DNA of 64,000 nucleotides from Apodospora peruviana (GCA_033439685.1 JAUEDM010000006.1:3534001-3598000); one strand, 5' to 3'. Positions 43,501 through 55,600 are shown, numbered from the stretch's first letter. Notes: generated by a model from the sequence alone, not told the origin. Program-made: numbers and translations.

Positions 43501-46159
43501 GAATGGGCCGTCGGATATGATGTCGTTTGACCCGATTGACCAGACCTACAAGAACGTATTCGCACCTGAGGCACAGGCCGTCAATACAGTCATGCAATTC
43601 TTCCAGGACACCCTTCGCATCAGCTCATCCTCATGGAGAAACCATGTAGCTGATCTTATGGAGCTGAAGAAAGCGGGGTGGACAGACCAAGGCCGCATAA
43701 GCAGCCGGTACGAGAGACTGAAGAGCCAGCCCACCGAGACTAAGTCCATAAGGTGAGTTACGTTATAACAAATCTGTAGATTTGTCTCGCTAACATTAAC
43801 TGCAGAAATGACTTCGAGCTTCATGGTCTCGTATTCGTTGCATCAACTGGAGACACCTCCTGGATCAAACCATCAGAGTGTCTCTGGTCCACGGGAACAG
43901 AGATCCGAGGCAAGACAAACTTGGCTACGCAGTATGGTCCAGAGCTCAAAGATTTCTTCCTCGACATGTTAGGTGTGACAATACTGAACCTTAGCATGGT
44001 CTTCGATGAGTTGATGAGCTTGGTGGCGGAGCAGACAACGGTCAAAAAAGTGAAAGGGCTGCTTCGGACACTGAACTCGCTTCTTCAGACCGAAACTCTT
44101 GCCTCGGGTCAAACGCCACAACGTCTCCTCGAAAGAGCCGTTCTTCCCGTTATATCCCAATGGATAGGCTCAACTCCGTGCGTCCAACACCGAGTTCGCC
44201 ATCGCGGATCGAAAACAGCTGGCCGAGATGTTTCGCGGCAAGGTCAAGATGCTCGATTTTACCATGAAGGAGGTTTGCGACCTCAACCCATTCCTCGAGT
44301 GGGCGGGCTTGACAAATCGGTACTTGTCAAATATTGTTAAGGACTGTCCGGTCTTGGACTCGGGAGAGAAGTGGAGTGTATCTGATCCACGATTTGACAT
44401 CAGGAGGAAGGCCCATGGAATTGTTCGGTAAGAATTGCATCCACTTTGCCAGATTCTCTGTTTCAAGAAGACCAATTATTAACATCTATCAACAACAGAA
44501 TAGCGACGCATTTTAAGAGTCCCCGCGTTCAAGGTGATGGAAAGTCGCTGTACGACCTGCTTCGAGCCTCGACGACCTGGGAGACGAACTGCATATCATC
44601 GGAGTTGAGCATAGAGATGGACAGAAGCTGCCATAGAGAAAAAAGAGGACAGAGCGAGGTGTACATCGACGATTCCGGCACGCTACAGTGTCTGAAGATA
44701 TACATCCCCCACGACGAACGGACGCAAGACGTGGCGATTCAACACACGCTGCCCGAAAAGCTGGCCCAGTGGTTAATGAGCGACCCATCGAGGGAGAAAG
44801 GGACGATCAATGTGCATGTTGTCGGGATTGTGAAGGGACTATTGAACGCCAGGATGTCGTCTGTCGCAACGATTCTTGAGATGGCCGGCATGGTCGACAT
44901 CGATCTTCAGGAGACGCCATTGGAGGAAGAGAATTTCGGCGTTGCTTCCGCAACACCACCTGACCGAACTGAGCCAGTAATACCAAATGCCACCGTCAAT
45001 CACCTTGTTCCATCCGTTTTCGGTGGCTCTATGACGACCCTGCCCGTAAGGCCAGTTACGCCCGCAGCGACGGCAAGCGAGTCCACAATGACGACCTTGG
45101 TCAGAAGACCGGTCACGCCGGCGACGACATCAAGCAACTCTACCGATGTCGTGATTTGGGGACAGGAAACACCGTTAACGGACCCTTTGTCATACGGCAG
45201 CCCCAGTCCTGCAGCGCGGCAGATCCCACCATCTCAAGGGTATTTCCGATTCTCAGACCCTTTCAACACAAATGAGGGACCGTCGCCGCGTCCGGAGAGA
45301 AACCTCGCAACATGTCTCCGAGTACCGCAGGCTTCTCACACACGTCATACAAGCTGCCGGTAGGCTTGGATTTCCCATCCAGTCGACGGCAGCGGATGCG
45401 AATGATCCTACCCGCAGCCAACCCTGGGATGCAAGCTTCGTGCCCTTTACCGAGACGTCCTTGTTTGGGTCAGCCACCCAAGACCGCGACACCATGGTCG
45501 GCGCTGCCGGCGAGCTGTTTGTAAGTTGACGACACTCCGTGGGTCTGTAGGAACATCAACGCTATACTAACAGTTGAAATTACGAAAAGGTTTTTGAGAT
45601 GCTTATGGTGCTTGATCCTGCACTTTCCGACTTCTCATGGGAGAATAACTGGAAGAGCACCATCCGAAGACACGTTTCCGTTCATCCCGACTATGCCGAT
45701 TTGACTCCCTGGAGAGGAACCGAGACGGTCGACCTTGAGTACAAAGACATCAACGGGATGTTCACCACACTGCTCATCAGCAAGGGACACTTGATTGCTG
45801 CCAAGTGGCAAGGCAAGAAGCCGGCATATTACCTCGAGGTGAAATCGACACCGAGCGCTTGCAGCACGTCCTTCTTTATGAGTGGGACGCAATACAAGAA
45901 GGTTAGAGGGCCATCATGGTTATAATTGCGCTGTGACTGACTAGTACGGTTATAGATGAAAAAATACAGTTCGGAAGAGAACTCGATTTATATCATTTTC
46001 CGGGTGTTCAACATTTATTGGCAGTCCATCGACGCCAGGCTGTATGTGGATCCTATCGAGCTTGAGCGCGAGGGCCGTCTCGAGTTCTCCGCGGATAGGT
46101 ACAGTGTGCGGCCGAGCTCGTTGTGGCAACGTGAGAGTCATACTGGTTCTCTTGGATAA
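40588..46159 (+). pseudogene. decayed NO VEIN/sacsin-like gene (HSP90-type ATPase + DUF3883)
   Basis: The N-terminus carries a GHKL ATPase like that of sacsin and plant NO VEIN: N-box FELLQNADDNQF, then RIVVLCNEDGF, ICNIGQSS and GYIGEKGIGFKSVF. About 1,000 residues later the C-terminus has the DUF3883/NOV_C domain: VGAAGELFVFEML, then YYLEVKSTPS, whose E-V-K recalls a PD-(D/E)XK nuclease core. Normal introns occur at 43347-43416, 43753-43805, 44428-44498, 45521-45589 and 45902-45955. The frame breaks three times where no intron fits: near 41026 (one base missing before GYIGEKG), near 42434 (one extra base in a C run) and near 44150-44170 (shift beside a TAG). A fourth shift lies between about 45165 and 45290. 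Either the gene is dying or the assembly has indel errors; neighbouring genes are intact. The family has no settled fungal function. Confidence 0.75.
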
Positions 46160-46447
46160 GTCATGTAGGGGTAGGATTTGTGTAAGTAGGTAAATTAGGG
46201 GTAACTGTGTGGTTGGTTAGGTGTTTTCAGAGCTCTCTCATGTAACAGACGCGTGGTCAGTCGGTACTTAAGGCACCTATCTACCTAGACACAGCATATT
46301 CTTTGTTCAACTCCCTGTTATACAGCCGGTTCAGAATTTGCCCTCCCCACCCCCCCCCCACCCCCCCCCAAAAAAAAAAAAATTCCGGTTCTCAACCAAT
46401 CAGCAATCAACTCACTGTCAAGCTTCCTCATTAACAAACGGAGCGGA
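46160..46447. repeat. spacer with poly-C/poly-A tract
   Basis: 46341-46382 holds C runs interrupted by single A residues and then a run of about 13 A. It lies about 65 bp before tRNA-Cys. Retroposon tails are often inserted near tRNA genes, but no element body is recognisable here. The rest holds nothing I can identify. Confidence 0.5.
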
Positions 46448-46519
46448 GGACGAATAGCTCAGGGGTAGAGCAACCGGCTGCAGTCCGGTAGGTCACGCGT
46501 TCAAATCGCGTTTCGTCCT
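46448..46519 (+). tRNA. tRNA-Cys (GCA)
   Basis: Intronless 72-nt cloverleaf: acceptor GGACGAA/TTCGTCC, D arm GCTC-AGGGGTA-GAGC, anticodon stem ACCGG/CCGGT with loop CTGCAGT giving anticodon GCA, T arm ACGCG-TTCAAAT-CGCGT. The discriminator is T (U73), the cysteine identity base. A TTTT run follows at 46525. Confidence 0.95.
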
Positions 46520-47370
46520 TGGACCTTTTGTTAGTTGAGCCTCTTTCACTTGATATGGTGGAGTTTGTTTGGGAGCTGAGAGTCGGATAGGTAGATCTTA
46601 CGTGACCTTGAGAGCTGATGCGGACTCTCGGAGTTTGCGGTGGGCTTTTCAGGCATGCTGCGGACTTTGCACGCAGCGAAATAGGGGTAAGGTGAGGGAA
46701 GAAGTACCTGGCGGAATGTAGATTAGACGAATACAGTAATACGCACCCTTCTCCGCAGCTTTCTATAGCCGTGTTGTGTTAGGACGGACTGCTGAAGGAG
46801 AAGCTGTACCATTATCTCTTGTCGGGCACTTTTGCTGAGATTACAGATTGTGATTACAAAAACTCGCCATCTATGTTTGGCCGGTTAGCATGTGGCCGAA
46901 ACAAAAGTCTATTCAACAACACAAGTAATCCGTAAGTACCCGACATCCTGATGACAAAGGTACCCGATCTTTCTTGCAGACGCAAGAGAGTTGAACAGAA
47001 GTAACCGGCATTAATCATCCTGCTTCAGCCACCTTGTAGAAATGGAATGATCGGCATTGGTAATTGACAGCCTCCAGCCCATGTCCGCAGAGAAAAGGTA
47101 CGCCAGTGCCATTACGGAGTACGTTGTCTCAGGGAGCTGCTCATGATGCCCAATTCAAGCGGACTTTGATGTTTGTCAACAGGATGTTGGAAAAAGCAGC
47201 CGGCATTCGACATGGAAGTGCCCGACTGATAAGCGGACTTCTACGGAGTATATTGTAGATAAATGAGTTTTTCCTCAGTCCTATCAAGTCCAAACAGTTC
47301 CCGTCAACAACAACAAACCGACACCTCAGCACCATCATCACCACTTTTATACGCCAACTAACCAAACGTC
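46520..47370. other. intergenic, promoter side of the aldo-keto reductase
   Basis: No gene seen. ACTTTTATACGCC at about 47342 is TATA-like but only some 30 bp from the ATG. Confidence 0.4.
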
Positions 47371-48737
47371 ATGTCCAAGATGACCATCCCCAAAAAGCCC
47401 CTCGGCAGGAATGGCCCCCTCCTCCCGCCCATCGGCTTCGGCGCAATGGGCCTGGGCTACCAGAGCACGTCCGTGGTTCCAATTTCCGACGAGGACCGTC
47501 TCGCGGTCCTGGACCGCGCCCACTCCATCGGCTGCACCTTCTGGGACACGAGCGACTATTACGTATGTCCCTTTCTTTCTTCCTTCCTTCAAACCCACTC
47601 CTTACTTATCTCTAACTGGGTTATAGGGCGACGCGGAAGCCCTCATAGGGAAATGGTTCACCAGATCAAACAAACGCTCCGAAATCTTCATCGCCACCAA
47701 GTTCGGCGCGATCCCACACGCCGACGGGTCCTTCACTTTTAGGGGTGACGCAGCCTACGTCCGCGAGGCATGTAACAACTCTCTAACCAAGTTCGGAATC
47801 GATACAATTGATCTGCTGTATCCGCACCGTCTTGATGGGTCCACCCCCGTCGAAGAGATTATCTCGGAACTTGTCAAACTCAAGACGTAAGTCCCCTCCC
47901 CTTCCCCTTACTATGGGTACTTATAAGTGTATGGGATAGGGAGGGTAAAATTAAGCACATCGGCCTCTCCGAAGTTTCGCCAACCACCCTCCGGCGCGCG
48001 TACGCCATACACCCCATCGCCTGCGTGCAGATGGAATACAGCGCCTTCAGCACGGACGTCGAGAAGCCCGTCCGTCCTCCTGCTGACGACCCCAACGCAA
48101 AAGAGGAATCTTTGATATCAGTATGCCGCGAATTGGGGGTCGCGATCGTGTGCTACAGCCCCATGTCGCGCGGGATGCTTACGGGGACGATCACCAACCC
48201 CGACAATTTTGACGAGCGCGACTACCGAAGAAACTTTCCGCGTTTCTCGGCAGAGAATTTTGGCAAGAACCTTGAAGTTGTCGAGGTGTTCAAGAGGGTT
48301 GCTGAGAGAAAGGGAGAAAGTGTCACGGCTGGGCAGGTCGCGCTTGCGTGGCTTTTGGCGCAGGGGGGGGATATCTTTCCTATTCCTGGGTGAGTTCAAG
48401 CCTCGGTCTTTGTATATGTTGACGTGTCAGTGGAAGCCATTTGACTGTGTGGCTTGATTCTGTGTTGACAACATTCGTTCCACACGGGCATCTGCATCGG
48501 CCAAGACGTAAAAGGGGACGATGTTGACATTCAAGTCTCAACGTAAACTGACAATGCAAAAACAGCACCACCAAGACAAAATACGTCGAAGAGAACTTTG
48601 CTGCGTTGCAAATTACCCTGACGCCCGACGAGGAGGCCGAGATCCGCAGCCTAGTCGACAAGGCGTCCGTCGCTGGCGACCGCTATCCGGCTGAGATGGC
48701 CCTGGGTTTGTTTTCTGATACGCCGCTGCCAAAGTAA
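47371..48737 (+). CDS. aldo-keto reductase
   Basis: Exons 47371-47562, 47627-47886, 47940-48389 and 48566-48737 give 357 aa. It is an NADPH-dependent (beta/alpha)8-barrel oxidoreductase of the AKR13/YakC type, cytosolic. The catalytic tetrad is visible: Asp59 and Tyr64 in WDTSDYYG, Lys89 in FIATKFG and His131 in LLYPHRLD. The cofactor end of the barrel is seen in VALAWLLAQGGDIFPIPGTTKTKYVEEN. All introns have consensus ends (GTATGT, GTAAGT, GTGAGT donors), and the last is unusually long at 176 nt. Relatives reduce aldehydes, ketones or pyridoxal. The adjacent position to tRNA-Cys and the DUF1992 gene gives no functional clue. Confidence 0.92.
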
Positions 48738-49044
48738 ACCACTACACTACGGGTTAGACTCCGATCGTCCAATGGCTGGAGCTGTTAGTAAGGGGTGTTA
48801 TATCGGACTGAAGGATGAGCGGAAGTTTTGTTACTTATGGTAGTTGAATGTCTAGACTTGGCAATGAGTTTGGGACAACGTGGTCGGTCCATAAGATAAC
48901 CAAATTGTTATCCTCAACTAACGCGAGTTCTGAGTTGCCTTGACCTACTTATGAGTGGTGACACTTCTTTTGTTTTTTGTTCATCTCTATCGTTAGGTAC
49001 GTATACAATGTCTAGGTAATTACTTTACAACACTTACATTCTCT
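48738..49044. other. spacer between convergent genes
   Basis: 3' regions of the aldo-keto reductase and the DUF1992 gene. No gene. Confidence 0.5.
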
Positions 49045-50766
49045 TCACCCCTTCTCCCCTTTCTTAACCCACAAATCCTTCCAAAAGTCCCTAAACCCAT
49101 ACTTGGGCGCCGTCGACTCATACACCTTGACCGAACTTCCACCGAGCCTCTCCAACACACCAGACGATTGCCGAAACGCCCCGCCGGCGGTGATCGACTT
49201 GGCCGGACCGGCCGACGCCCGCTCTTTGATCACATCAGCGAGCTGCGGCGCAACATCAGCAAAACAGCTCTTCAGTTCCCGCTCCAGCGAAAAGTACGGC
49301 TTCTTGGCCAGCTCGGGCGCCATCAAGTTATACGACCTGGTAATAGCATTAAGATTCTGCACAGCCAGCTCCATGTATGATCGCTCGTGGGCTTCCCAAT
49401 CCGGGTCGCGAAACGGTCTGACAGAAGGTAACGGTTCCTGCGCCTGCTCCATCTCCTTTAGCGGCTCCTCCTCCTCCGTCAAACGCTCTTTCTTTTCCGC
49501 ATCAGCCTGCTGCCGCAGCTGCCGAATCTTCGTCATAACCGCATCATCGGTCGAGTTCGACGGCACAGCAATCTGGTCCACGTTCCTCCGTCGCGGATTA
49601 TGTATCTCCTCGGCCCTCGCATACGCAGCCGCCCTGCTCATCTGCTCCTGCAGACTGCCCCCACGACTGGCAATCATCCTCGAGGCATGCCTCTTCCAGT
49701 CCGTGCGCAGCCTCAGCCGGAAACTGCTCGCCGCTTTCAGCAGCTCCTGCTGCTTCTCGATCCACGGCGGCACGATATCCTGCCGCTTGATCATCTTGTT
49801 CATGATGTACTCGGTCGTGTCGATGAACGGGTTATCCGCCCGCGCATCCCTCTCGACCCCTTTACCCCTCGGAATATTCTTGAACTGGCCCCTGGCGATC
49901 GCATCCTCGATCCGCTCGTTCGCCAGTGCCGCTAATCCCGAAACCGTAATGGGCATCGCCCTCGCGCCGGGCGAGAACCGCTCCCGAAACTCTCTCTTCA
50001 CCGCCTCCCTCTCCTCCTCCGTCAACCCTGACTCGGCCTCTTTCAGTCCCGACCCGGCATACGCCTGCGCCTTCTCCCGCGCGCTGGCCACCCTCCGCCC
50101 TGCGCTGATCACCGGCTCGCGCTTGATCCGCATATCCACGATCCTGGGCGTCGGAATCTTGGGCTTCCCCCGCAGACCGGGCCGAAGCTGCTGTTTCGCG
50201 TCGTCCAGCATTCGCAGGATCGCGTCCTCTTGCGACTCCTCGCCCGTCCACGCTTCTGCGGAGGCGATGGCGCGCGTCCCCTGTCCTGCGGAGCCAGGGA
50301 CCCGCCCGGACACACCCGCCTCAGCGAAGGCGGCGGCATGTTCGGCCTCGAACTTTGCGTCGGCCAGCTTTTTGAGCAGTTTGGTCTTTAGTTCCTCGCT
50401 GAACCCTGCGTCTTCGATTGCGCGCTTGCCGGCGCGGCCGCCGCTGAGGAGGGCTTCTTCGGTCGCTTCTTCAAGGCGGCGGGCCATGGGGCCCTGTTCG
50501 GAGGGTTCGGGTGGTAGAGAACCATCGGGTGGTCGAGGAGGGTGCTCTGGGGAGGAGGGGGATGGTGGGCTTTCTGAGCGCGCATCGTGATTTGTGTTGC
50601 TGTGTTCGGATGGAGGGGCTGTCGCCGCCGAGGCGTTGGCGGGGAGGGATGAAGGGGTGGATCGCGACAGGTAGCGGCGTGAAAGAGGTAAAAGTCCCAG
50701 AGGGCGGCGAGAAGTTTGCCGAAGGGCCCTCGCACAGCGACCGCAAATGAATGGAGCGGAAGCCAT
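49045..50766 (-). CDS. DUF1992 (DNAJC28-like) protein, probably mitochondrial
   Basis: Single exon, 573 aa. The N-terminus is basic, hydroxylated and nearly free of acidic residues for about 40 positions (MASAPFICGRCARALRQTSRRPLG), a mitochondrial presequence. The DUF1992 signature VSGLAALANERIEDAIARGQFKNIPRGKG lies near residues 275-305, followed by DNPFIDTTEYIMNKMIKRQDIVPPWIE, the most conserved part of the family shared with human DNAJC28. There is no J domain here, as is usual in the fungal members. Coiled-coil-like charged segments follow. The molecular role is unknown. A 495-aa antisense frame on the plus strand is a codon-bias shadow. The first ATG starts the presequence. Confidence 0.88.
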   Translation of the reverse strand: MASAPFICGRCARALRQTSRRPLGLLPLSRRYLSRSTPSSLPANASAATAPPSEHSNTNHDARSESPPSPSSPEHPPRPPDGSLPPEPSEQGPMARRLEEATEEALLSGGRAGKRAIEDAGFSEELKTKLLKKLADAKFEAEHAAAFAEAGVSGRVPGSAGQGTRAIASAEAWTGEESQEDAILRMLDDAKQQLRPGLRGKPKIPTPRIVDMRIKREPVISAGRRVASAREKAQAYAGSGLKEAESGLTEEEREAVKREFRERFSPGARAMPITVSGLAALANERIEDAIARGQFKNIPRGKGVERDARADNPFIDTTEYIMNKMIKRQDIVPPWIEKQQELLKAASSFRLRLRTDWKRHASRMIASRGGSLQEQMSRAAAYARAEEIHNPRRRNVDQIAVPSNSTDDAVMTKIRQLRQQADAEKKERLTEEEEPLKEMEQAQEPLPSVRPFRDPDWEAHERSYMELAVQNLNAITRSYNLMAPELAKKPYFSLERELKSCFADVAPQLADVIKERASAGPAKSITAGGAFRQSSGVLERLGGSSVKVYESTAPKYGFRDFWKDLWVKKGEKG

Positions 50767-51056
50767 CGTTGCAGGCAGGTAGGTAGAGATTCGTGATGTG
50801 GAGGAGGAAGGGTTGCGATGGCGAAGTTGAGTCCCGGCGATCGTTCGTCATGACGACTATCCGATAAGCTTACAGTAATCGGTCACAGTGTGGTGGCGAC
50901 GGACACTGGCCGGGATTGCCCTGTCCCTCCCGAGCGGCTTGGCACCGTGCCATATACAGGGGGGTTCCGGGAATTTATGATTTCGGAAGAGTACCAGTTC
51001 TATAACTATTTGACCCTTTACACTCACTACATGGCGACACTACCATCCTTGCTCAG

Positions 51057-52220
51057 CTACACCTGGAAGGGATTTTCATATGGGATGTGCATCATATGAG
51101 TCTGCTGCGTATTCTGCACAGCAGCCCTCAACTTACCAAAATCTGCCATCTCCAACTCAGCATTTGCCCCCGTCGGATTCACATGCCCCTTCCCGATCAA
51201 CGACCCGGGGTTGTTCTTTACCTCTCCCCAAACAGCCTCTGCCCTCGGTTGCCCCTTGGCCGCCCAATAGTCCGACGCGCCTGCCACCAACAGCCCCGTG
51301 ACGAACCCGGTCCCGAATGCGGCGCCGACCCCGTCGTACCAGTTGATGACCTTACGACCGTAGATGACGCGCTCCGACATGTTGGCTGTGATCTGGCCGA
51401 CAGTGGATGACAGCGCCGAGGCGAGGGCGCGGGCGACGCGCTCCGATCATTGGGCGAGGGAGGAGATGCGCGAGGCCGCCGTCATCCAGTGGCCGAAGCC
51501 GCCGGTGATGGCGCCAGAGATGGCACCAACGGCGGCGCGGCTGATCCAGCCGTGCCAGAACATGGACAAGTCTGTTTCTTCTCTATGGGACCAGGAATAC
51601 AGCAGACCGGCTGTGGCAGCGCCATACAAAGCACCTGTGGCACTAGAAACACGATTAGTCTTTTGATTCAGATAAACGCAAGGTACTTAGTCTTCAGCTT
51701 ACACGGCAATGAGGAATCCTCCGCCAGTGGCGAAAGTGAGTATGAGACCGACTATAGCCAACCCGACAGCCGCCAAAGCGCCAAGCCAAAAGTTAGAGGT
51801 CCAGTGTCCTGACGGGTCGATGTGGTTCACCGGGTCGTTGTTCTCAAACGCATACCGGTTCATCCCGTCGACGAGCTTGAGCGAGTCCTCGTCGAGAATT
51901 GTATCAGGCGTCGCGAATCGCCCAAACAGCGGATCGTACCAGCGTGCCTTGAAGTCGAACAGACCGGAATGGAGATCAAGAGGCCTGCCTTCGTATGTGG
52001 TGCCTTCGTGCCCTTGCCCTTGTCGTTGTTGCGGAGGGTGAAGTTGCCAAAGGCGTCGTATGTGAACCGTTCGCTGAGAGTACGTCAGCGTTGAAGACGT
52101 GGGTGATGTTGCCCTTTGTATCGGAGTGGAAGAGCTTGACTGAGCTGGAGGCATCGGGGTGGGTGAAGAATCCGACCGTGTTGAGCACGTCGAGAAATCC
52201 GGCTTGGTTTTACGGTATAC
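51057..52220 (-). pseudogene. truncated, broken RHS-core gene of bacterial type
   Basis: The minus strand from about 52090 carries the end of an RHS/YD-repeat shell: RFTYDAFGN, then GLFDFKARWYDPLFGRFATPD and YAFENNDPVNHIDPSGH, the RHS-associated core seen in bacterial RHS and Tc-toxin C proteins. A Gly/Ala-rich hydrophobic tail follows, as in variable C-terminal parts. A normal fungal intron (51643-51702, GTAAGC, CTAAT branch, CTAG acceptor) lies in the tail, so the gene has been in a fungal genome long enough to gain one. It is broken: the frame shifts between about 52020 and 52100, and an in-frame TGA sits at 51447-51449, after which the same frame stays open to 51057. Only about 380 codons remain against well over a thousand in intact RHS proteins, so the 5' part is missing. 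A TATATAAAG string lies at about 52236. Confidence 0.75.
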
Positions 52221-52249
52221 CTGTACCTTCGGACTTTATATAAGCCCAA

Positions 52250-52698
52250 TGCCAATGATTCCAGTTCTCACCATTGTTTGGGGGTAACGAACGCGATCAG
52301 AGTTTAAGCCAGTTCTTTCTACACATGTTCCGCAGCACCCGCAACCGTCAAATAATCACACCTTTAGTCGATTAGGTAAGTATCTATCAAATCAAATTTG
52401 CTAGCAAGTATCATCCTGAATTGTATCATCAACCTACCCTTGACTCAACCTGTCCATCAAAGTGGCATGGAAAAGAGCAACTTCATCTGTGAGTTTAGAT
52501 ACGGGCAGCTGGAAAGCCCAGCCCAACAACCAAATCACCGGCGCCAACCGATCGGACAGAGCCTTCACCAAACCCGATCAAGCAGCAAGGGAGAGGAAAG
52601 AAGACGAAAGAGAAAGTCATGACATGGTTCTTGCCGACCTGTCGGGGACGCTGAAGTCCAGTCTGGCTGAAAGAATCGACCCAACAAACCAAAAATCA
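52250..52698. other. spacer, no gene seen
   Basis: Upstream of the RHS remnant and downstream of the AAA ATPase. There is no trace of the missing RHS 5' portion on either strand. Confidence 0.45.
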
Positions 52699-55600
52699 TC
52701 ACTCCCCAAGCACAGCCATCTCGGCCATCTCTAGAATACTCCAGTCCACCCCAGTACCTCTCCAACGAGCCACCTGGCAGGCTACATCGATCGCAGCCTT
52801 GATCTGGTGTCCATTCAGCTCCCTAGCCCCCAACTTTGCTCGGAACGCCTCGAAGCCCTTGAACAGCTCCTCGTTCATCTCACCCCGGTCCTTCCGTTGG
52901 CCGACCTCGTCGCTCCAGATATTCCCCCGCGCCCACCTGTCCAGTGCCGGAAAGGACAGCGACACGTGGATGCGGCTCTTGATGCCCGTGTCGACCATCT
53001 CGGTGCGGTTGGACGTGATGATGACGGTGCCGGGATAAGTTCCCAGCAAGTTGGCGAAGCCATCCACCAAAATGGAGTGGTCGGTGCGGTCGAGCATGCT
53101 TCGTCGCTCATCCAGCCAGTTGTCGGACTCGTCCAGCAGGAGGATGCAATGCCACGCGGAGCCGACGTGGTGCATGACTCTGAAAAAGTTACTCAGCTTT
53201 TCGGGCGAGTCCCAGGCTGGGATGTCGCCGGACTTGATATGACAGAGCGGAAACGCCGCTCGCTCGGCAATGGCTTTGGCGGCTGCGGTCTTGCCGGTAC
53301 CTGATGGGCCGCGGAAGTGCACGACCAGGGGCTCCTCCTTGTTGACCTTGTCGACACGACCGACAATTAGGGCCTCGACGAGCTCCTTGGTTGGTTGTGG
53401 CAGGGCGAGCCGTGAAAACGCCTCCGGGTCGTACGTCACAGCGCGGACCTTGTCGATGTGCAGTCGTACTGTGAGAAGTCCAAGTCAGCATATTGTTGTG
53501 GTCAAGTCAAGGAACGATGCAGAGAAAAAGGGTGAAATAAAACATACTCCATCCCCTCTCCGTCAAGCACCAAGCAATCACCTCCGGGGGGAGCAGCATG
53601 GCGACGTCATCCCGCAGGATCCGTTGCGTGACAGGCACAGCGACCGGCCACTTGGTATCGTCAGGCATCTTTGCGGTGATGGGGGCACCGATCCATACCG
53701 TGTCCCCGGGCACAAGGCATTTGCGGTAATAATGGTTGTCGACCATGAAGCGGGAGTCGGTTGGCTGTCCGTGGTAGCGGCCATGTCCAGTTAGCTTCCA
53801 AACAGGACAAGACATCATGTAGGTACGTGGCTAAGTAAATTAAGGTAGGCCAGGTAGGTACTCACGTAATTCTTCTCCCGGAGCCACTCCCACCCTTCAT
53901 ATGTAACCGGCACCCCTTTCCTGTCCTCATCCCTAAACAGAGCCCACCATTTTCTTCCCCTTTCAGCCAATCTGCCTCCCACGTCATTGGTCGCCCGCCT
54001 GACAGGGTAAGCATCCATATCCACCACCTTCTTCACCTCGCCCTTCTCAGGAATATCAACAGAAGCGGAGAACGACCTCCTCTCCAACCCCGTCTCGCCA
54101 TTATGCATCCATCGCCACCCGTTCAGCTTCAACTGGTTCTTTACAGGATCCACCGACGGTTTCCCTGTTAGCACAAACGCCATGAGCGTCTCCTCCGTCT
54201 TTCCATCACCGATGCCGCGATGACGCTGCTTGTATATTACGAGCTCGTCACCGCAGAAGAGCGACTTGTACGCCTCTGCGTCGACTTCACCTGACCTCAA
54301 CTGCTCGCCGCGCTTCCGCCACTCCGCGGAAAACAGACACCGCGACGGGATCGAGAAGAAGTGGAGCATCGCAGCGAGGTCATGGCGGGACGGGTCGCTG
54401 TCCAGCAGCGCGTGGAACTTATCATGGTTGTGCAGGATGAAGTCCTTCTGGTGTTTCATTGGCGGGCGTTGGGACAATGGCGGTGGTGTGGTTGGTAAAC
54501 CGGGACCACGGAGGGGGATGCGCTGGATTGGGACGACGCCGGGTGCTTTCCGAGGTGATGGACTCGAGGCTGTGGGCAACACCGGTGGAGTGGTTGACGA
54601 TGCCGGCAGTGTGAGTCCTGAAGGAACCAGAGGAGGTGGAGGTGGAGGTGGAGGAACCACACACACCGGAGGCACGGGAGCAGTCCTCCTACCAAGTGGT
54701 CCCGGGATTTCTGCTGGTGGTGAGGTGTGGGGGTAAGGTGTCTGGCGGACCTGGTTCATCGGACGCGGCGGTGAGGGCCGGAGGCTCGACAGGTCCACGC
54801 TGAACGGGCATGTCTTGGTGATGTTGAAGAAGTCATGCCTCAGCGGAGCCGAGAGCGGCCAGATACTGTGCTGGCCCGCGAGACAGGTGGGCAAGCGGCA
54901 CGGGCAATACGAGTCGTATTCCTTGACGGCGATGAAGGCGAGATTATACCCGCAGTTGTCGAGGAAGTTCGGGATCGTGGTTGCACGGCTCACTTTGACA
55001 AAGTGTGAGACCACATGAGGCCCAGCATTTTCGTCTGACTTCTCATTGACGCCCTTTACGAGCTCCTGGTAGGAGTAGACGATGCATACTCGTTGGTGGC
55101 AGCTCAGGTCATGGTTCATGACGGGGTCGATGACGGCGTAGTAGACCTTGCCCGGTTCGTTCAAGGTATCCTGGCTGCTGCTGTCGCTGCTATCGCTACT
55201 GATACTGTCGTTATCGTCGTCGTCGTCCTTCTTGTCGTCGTCATCGCAGCTGGGGGACAGAAAATCGCCATGCTGGTTGTATTTGTCAGCCGAGACGTCG
55301 GTGAACGGTGTCATGACGGGCGACTGGCTCCCCTGGCTGGTCGTGTCGCAGAAATCAAACTGGTTCAGCCCATCATCGGCGCCGTTTTCCGACCCATCGA
55401 TGTCGAGATGAGCATCAGCCATCTTCTCCTTCTCCTTGCCCTTTCCCGTCGATTCGTCCGCGCAATTGCCGTCGGCATGCAGCAGATGGCCCAAAGTAAC
55501 GGCATCGCCACCGCCCGAAGCTACAAGTGGCTTGAACCCGGTGTCCACCTTGTCGGTTGTTGTTGACCTTCTGAGCAGTGACCTAGCTTCTTCACAAGCC

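Noticed and set aside
44150..44170. 19-nt intron explaining the third frame shift of the NOV-like gene
   Set aside because: It would have GT/AG ends and correct length modulo three, but is far below the minimum for spliceosomal introns.
49103..50590. 495-aa plus-strand open frame
   Set aside because: It is exactly antisense to the DUF1992 gene, Ser/Cys/Arg-rich and without motifs; a codon-bias shadow.
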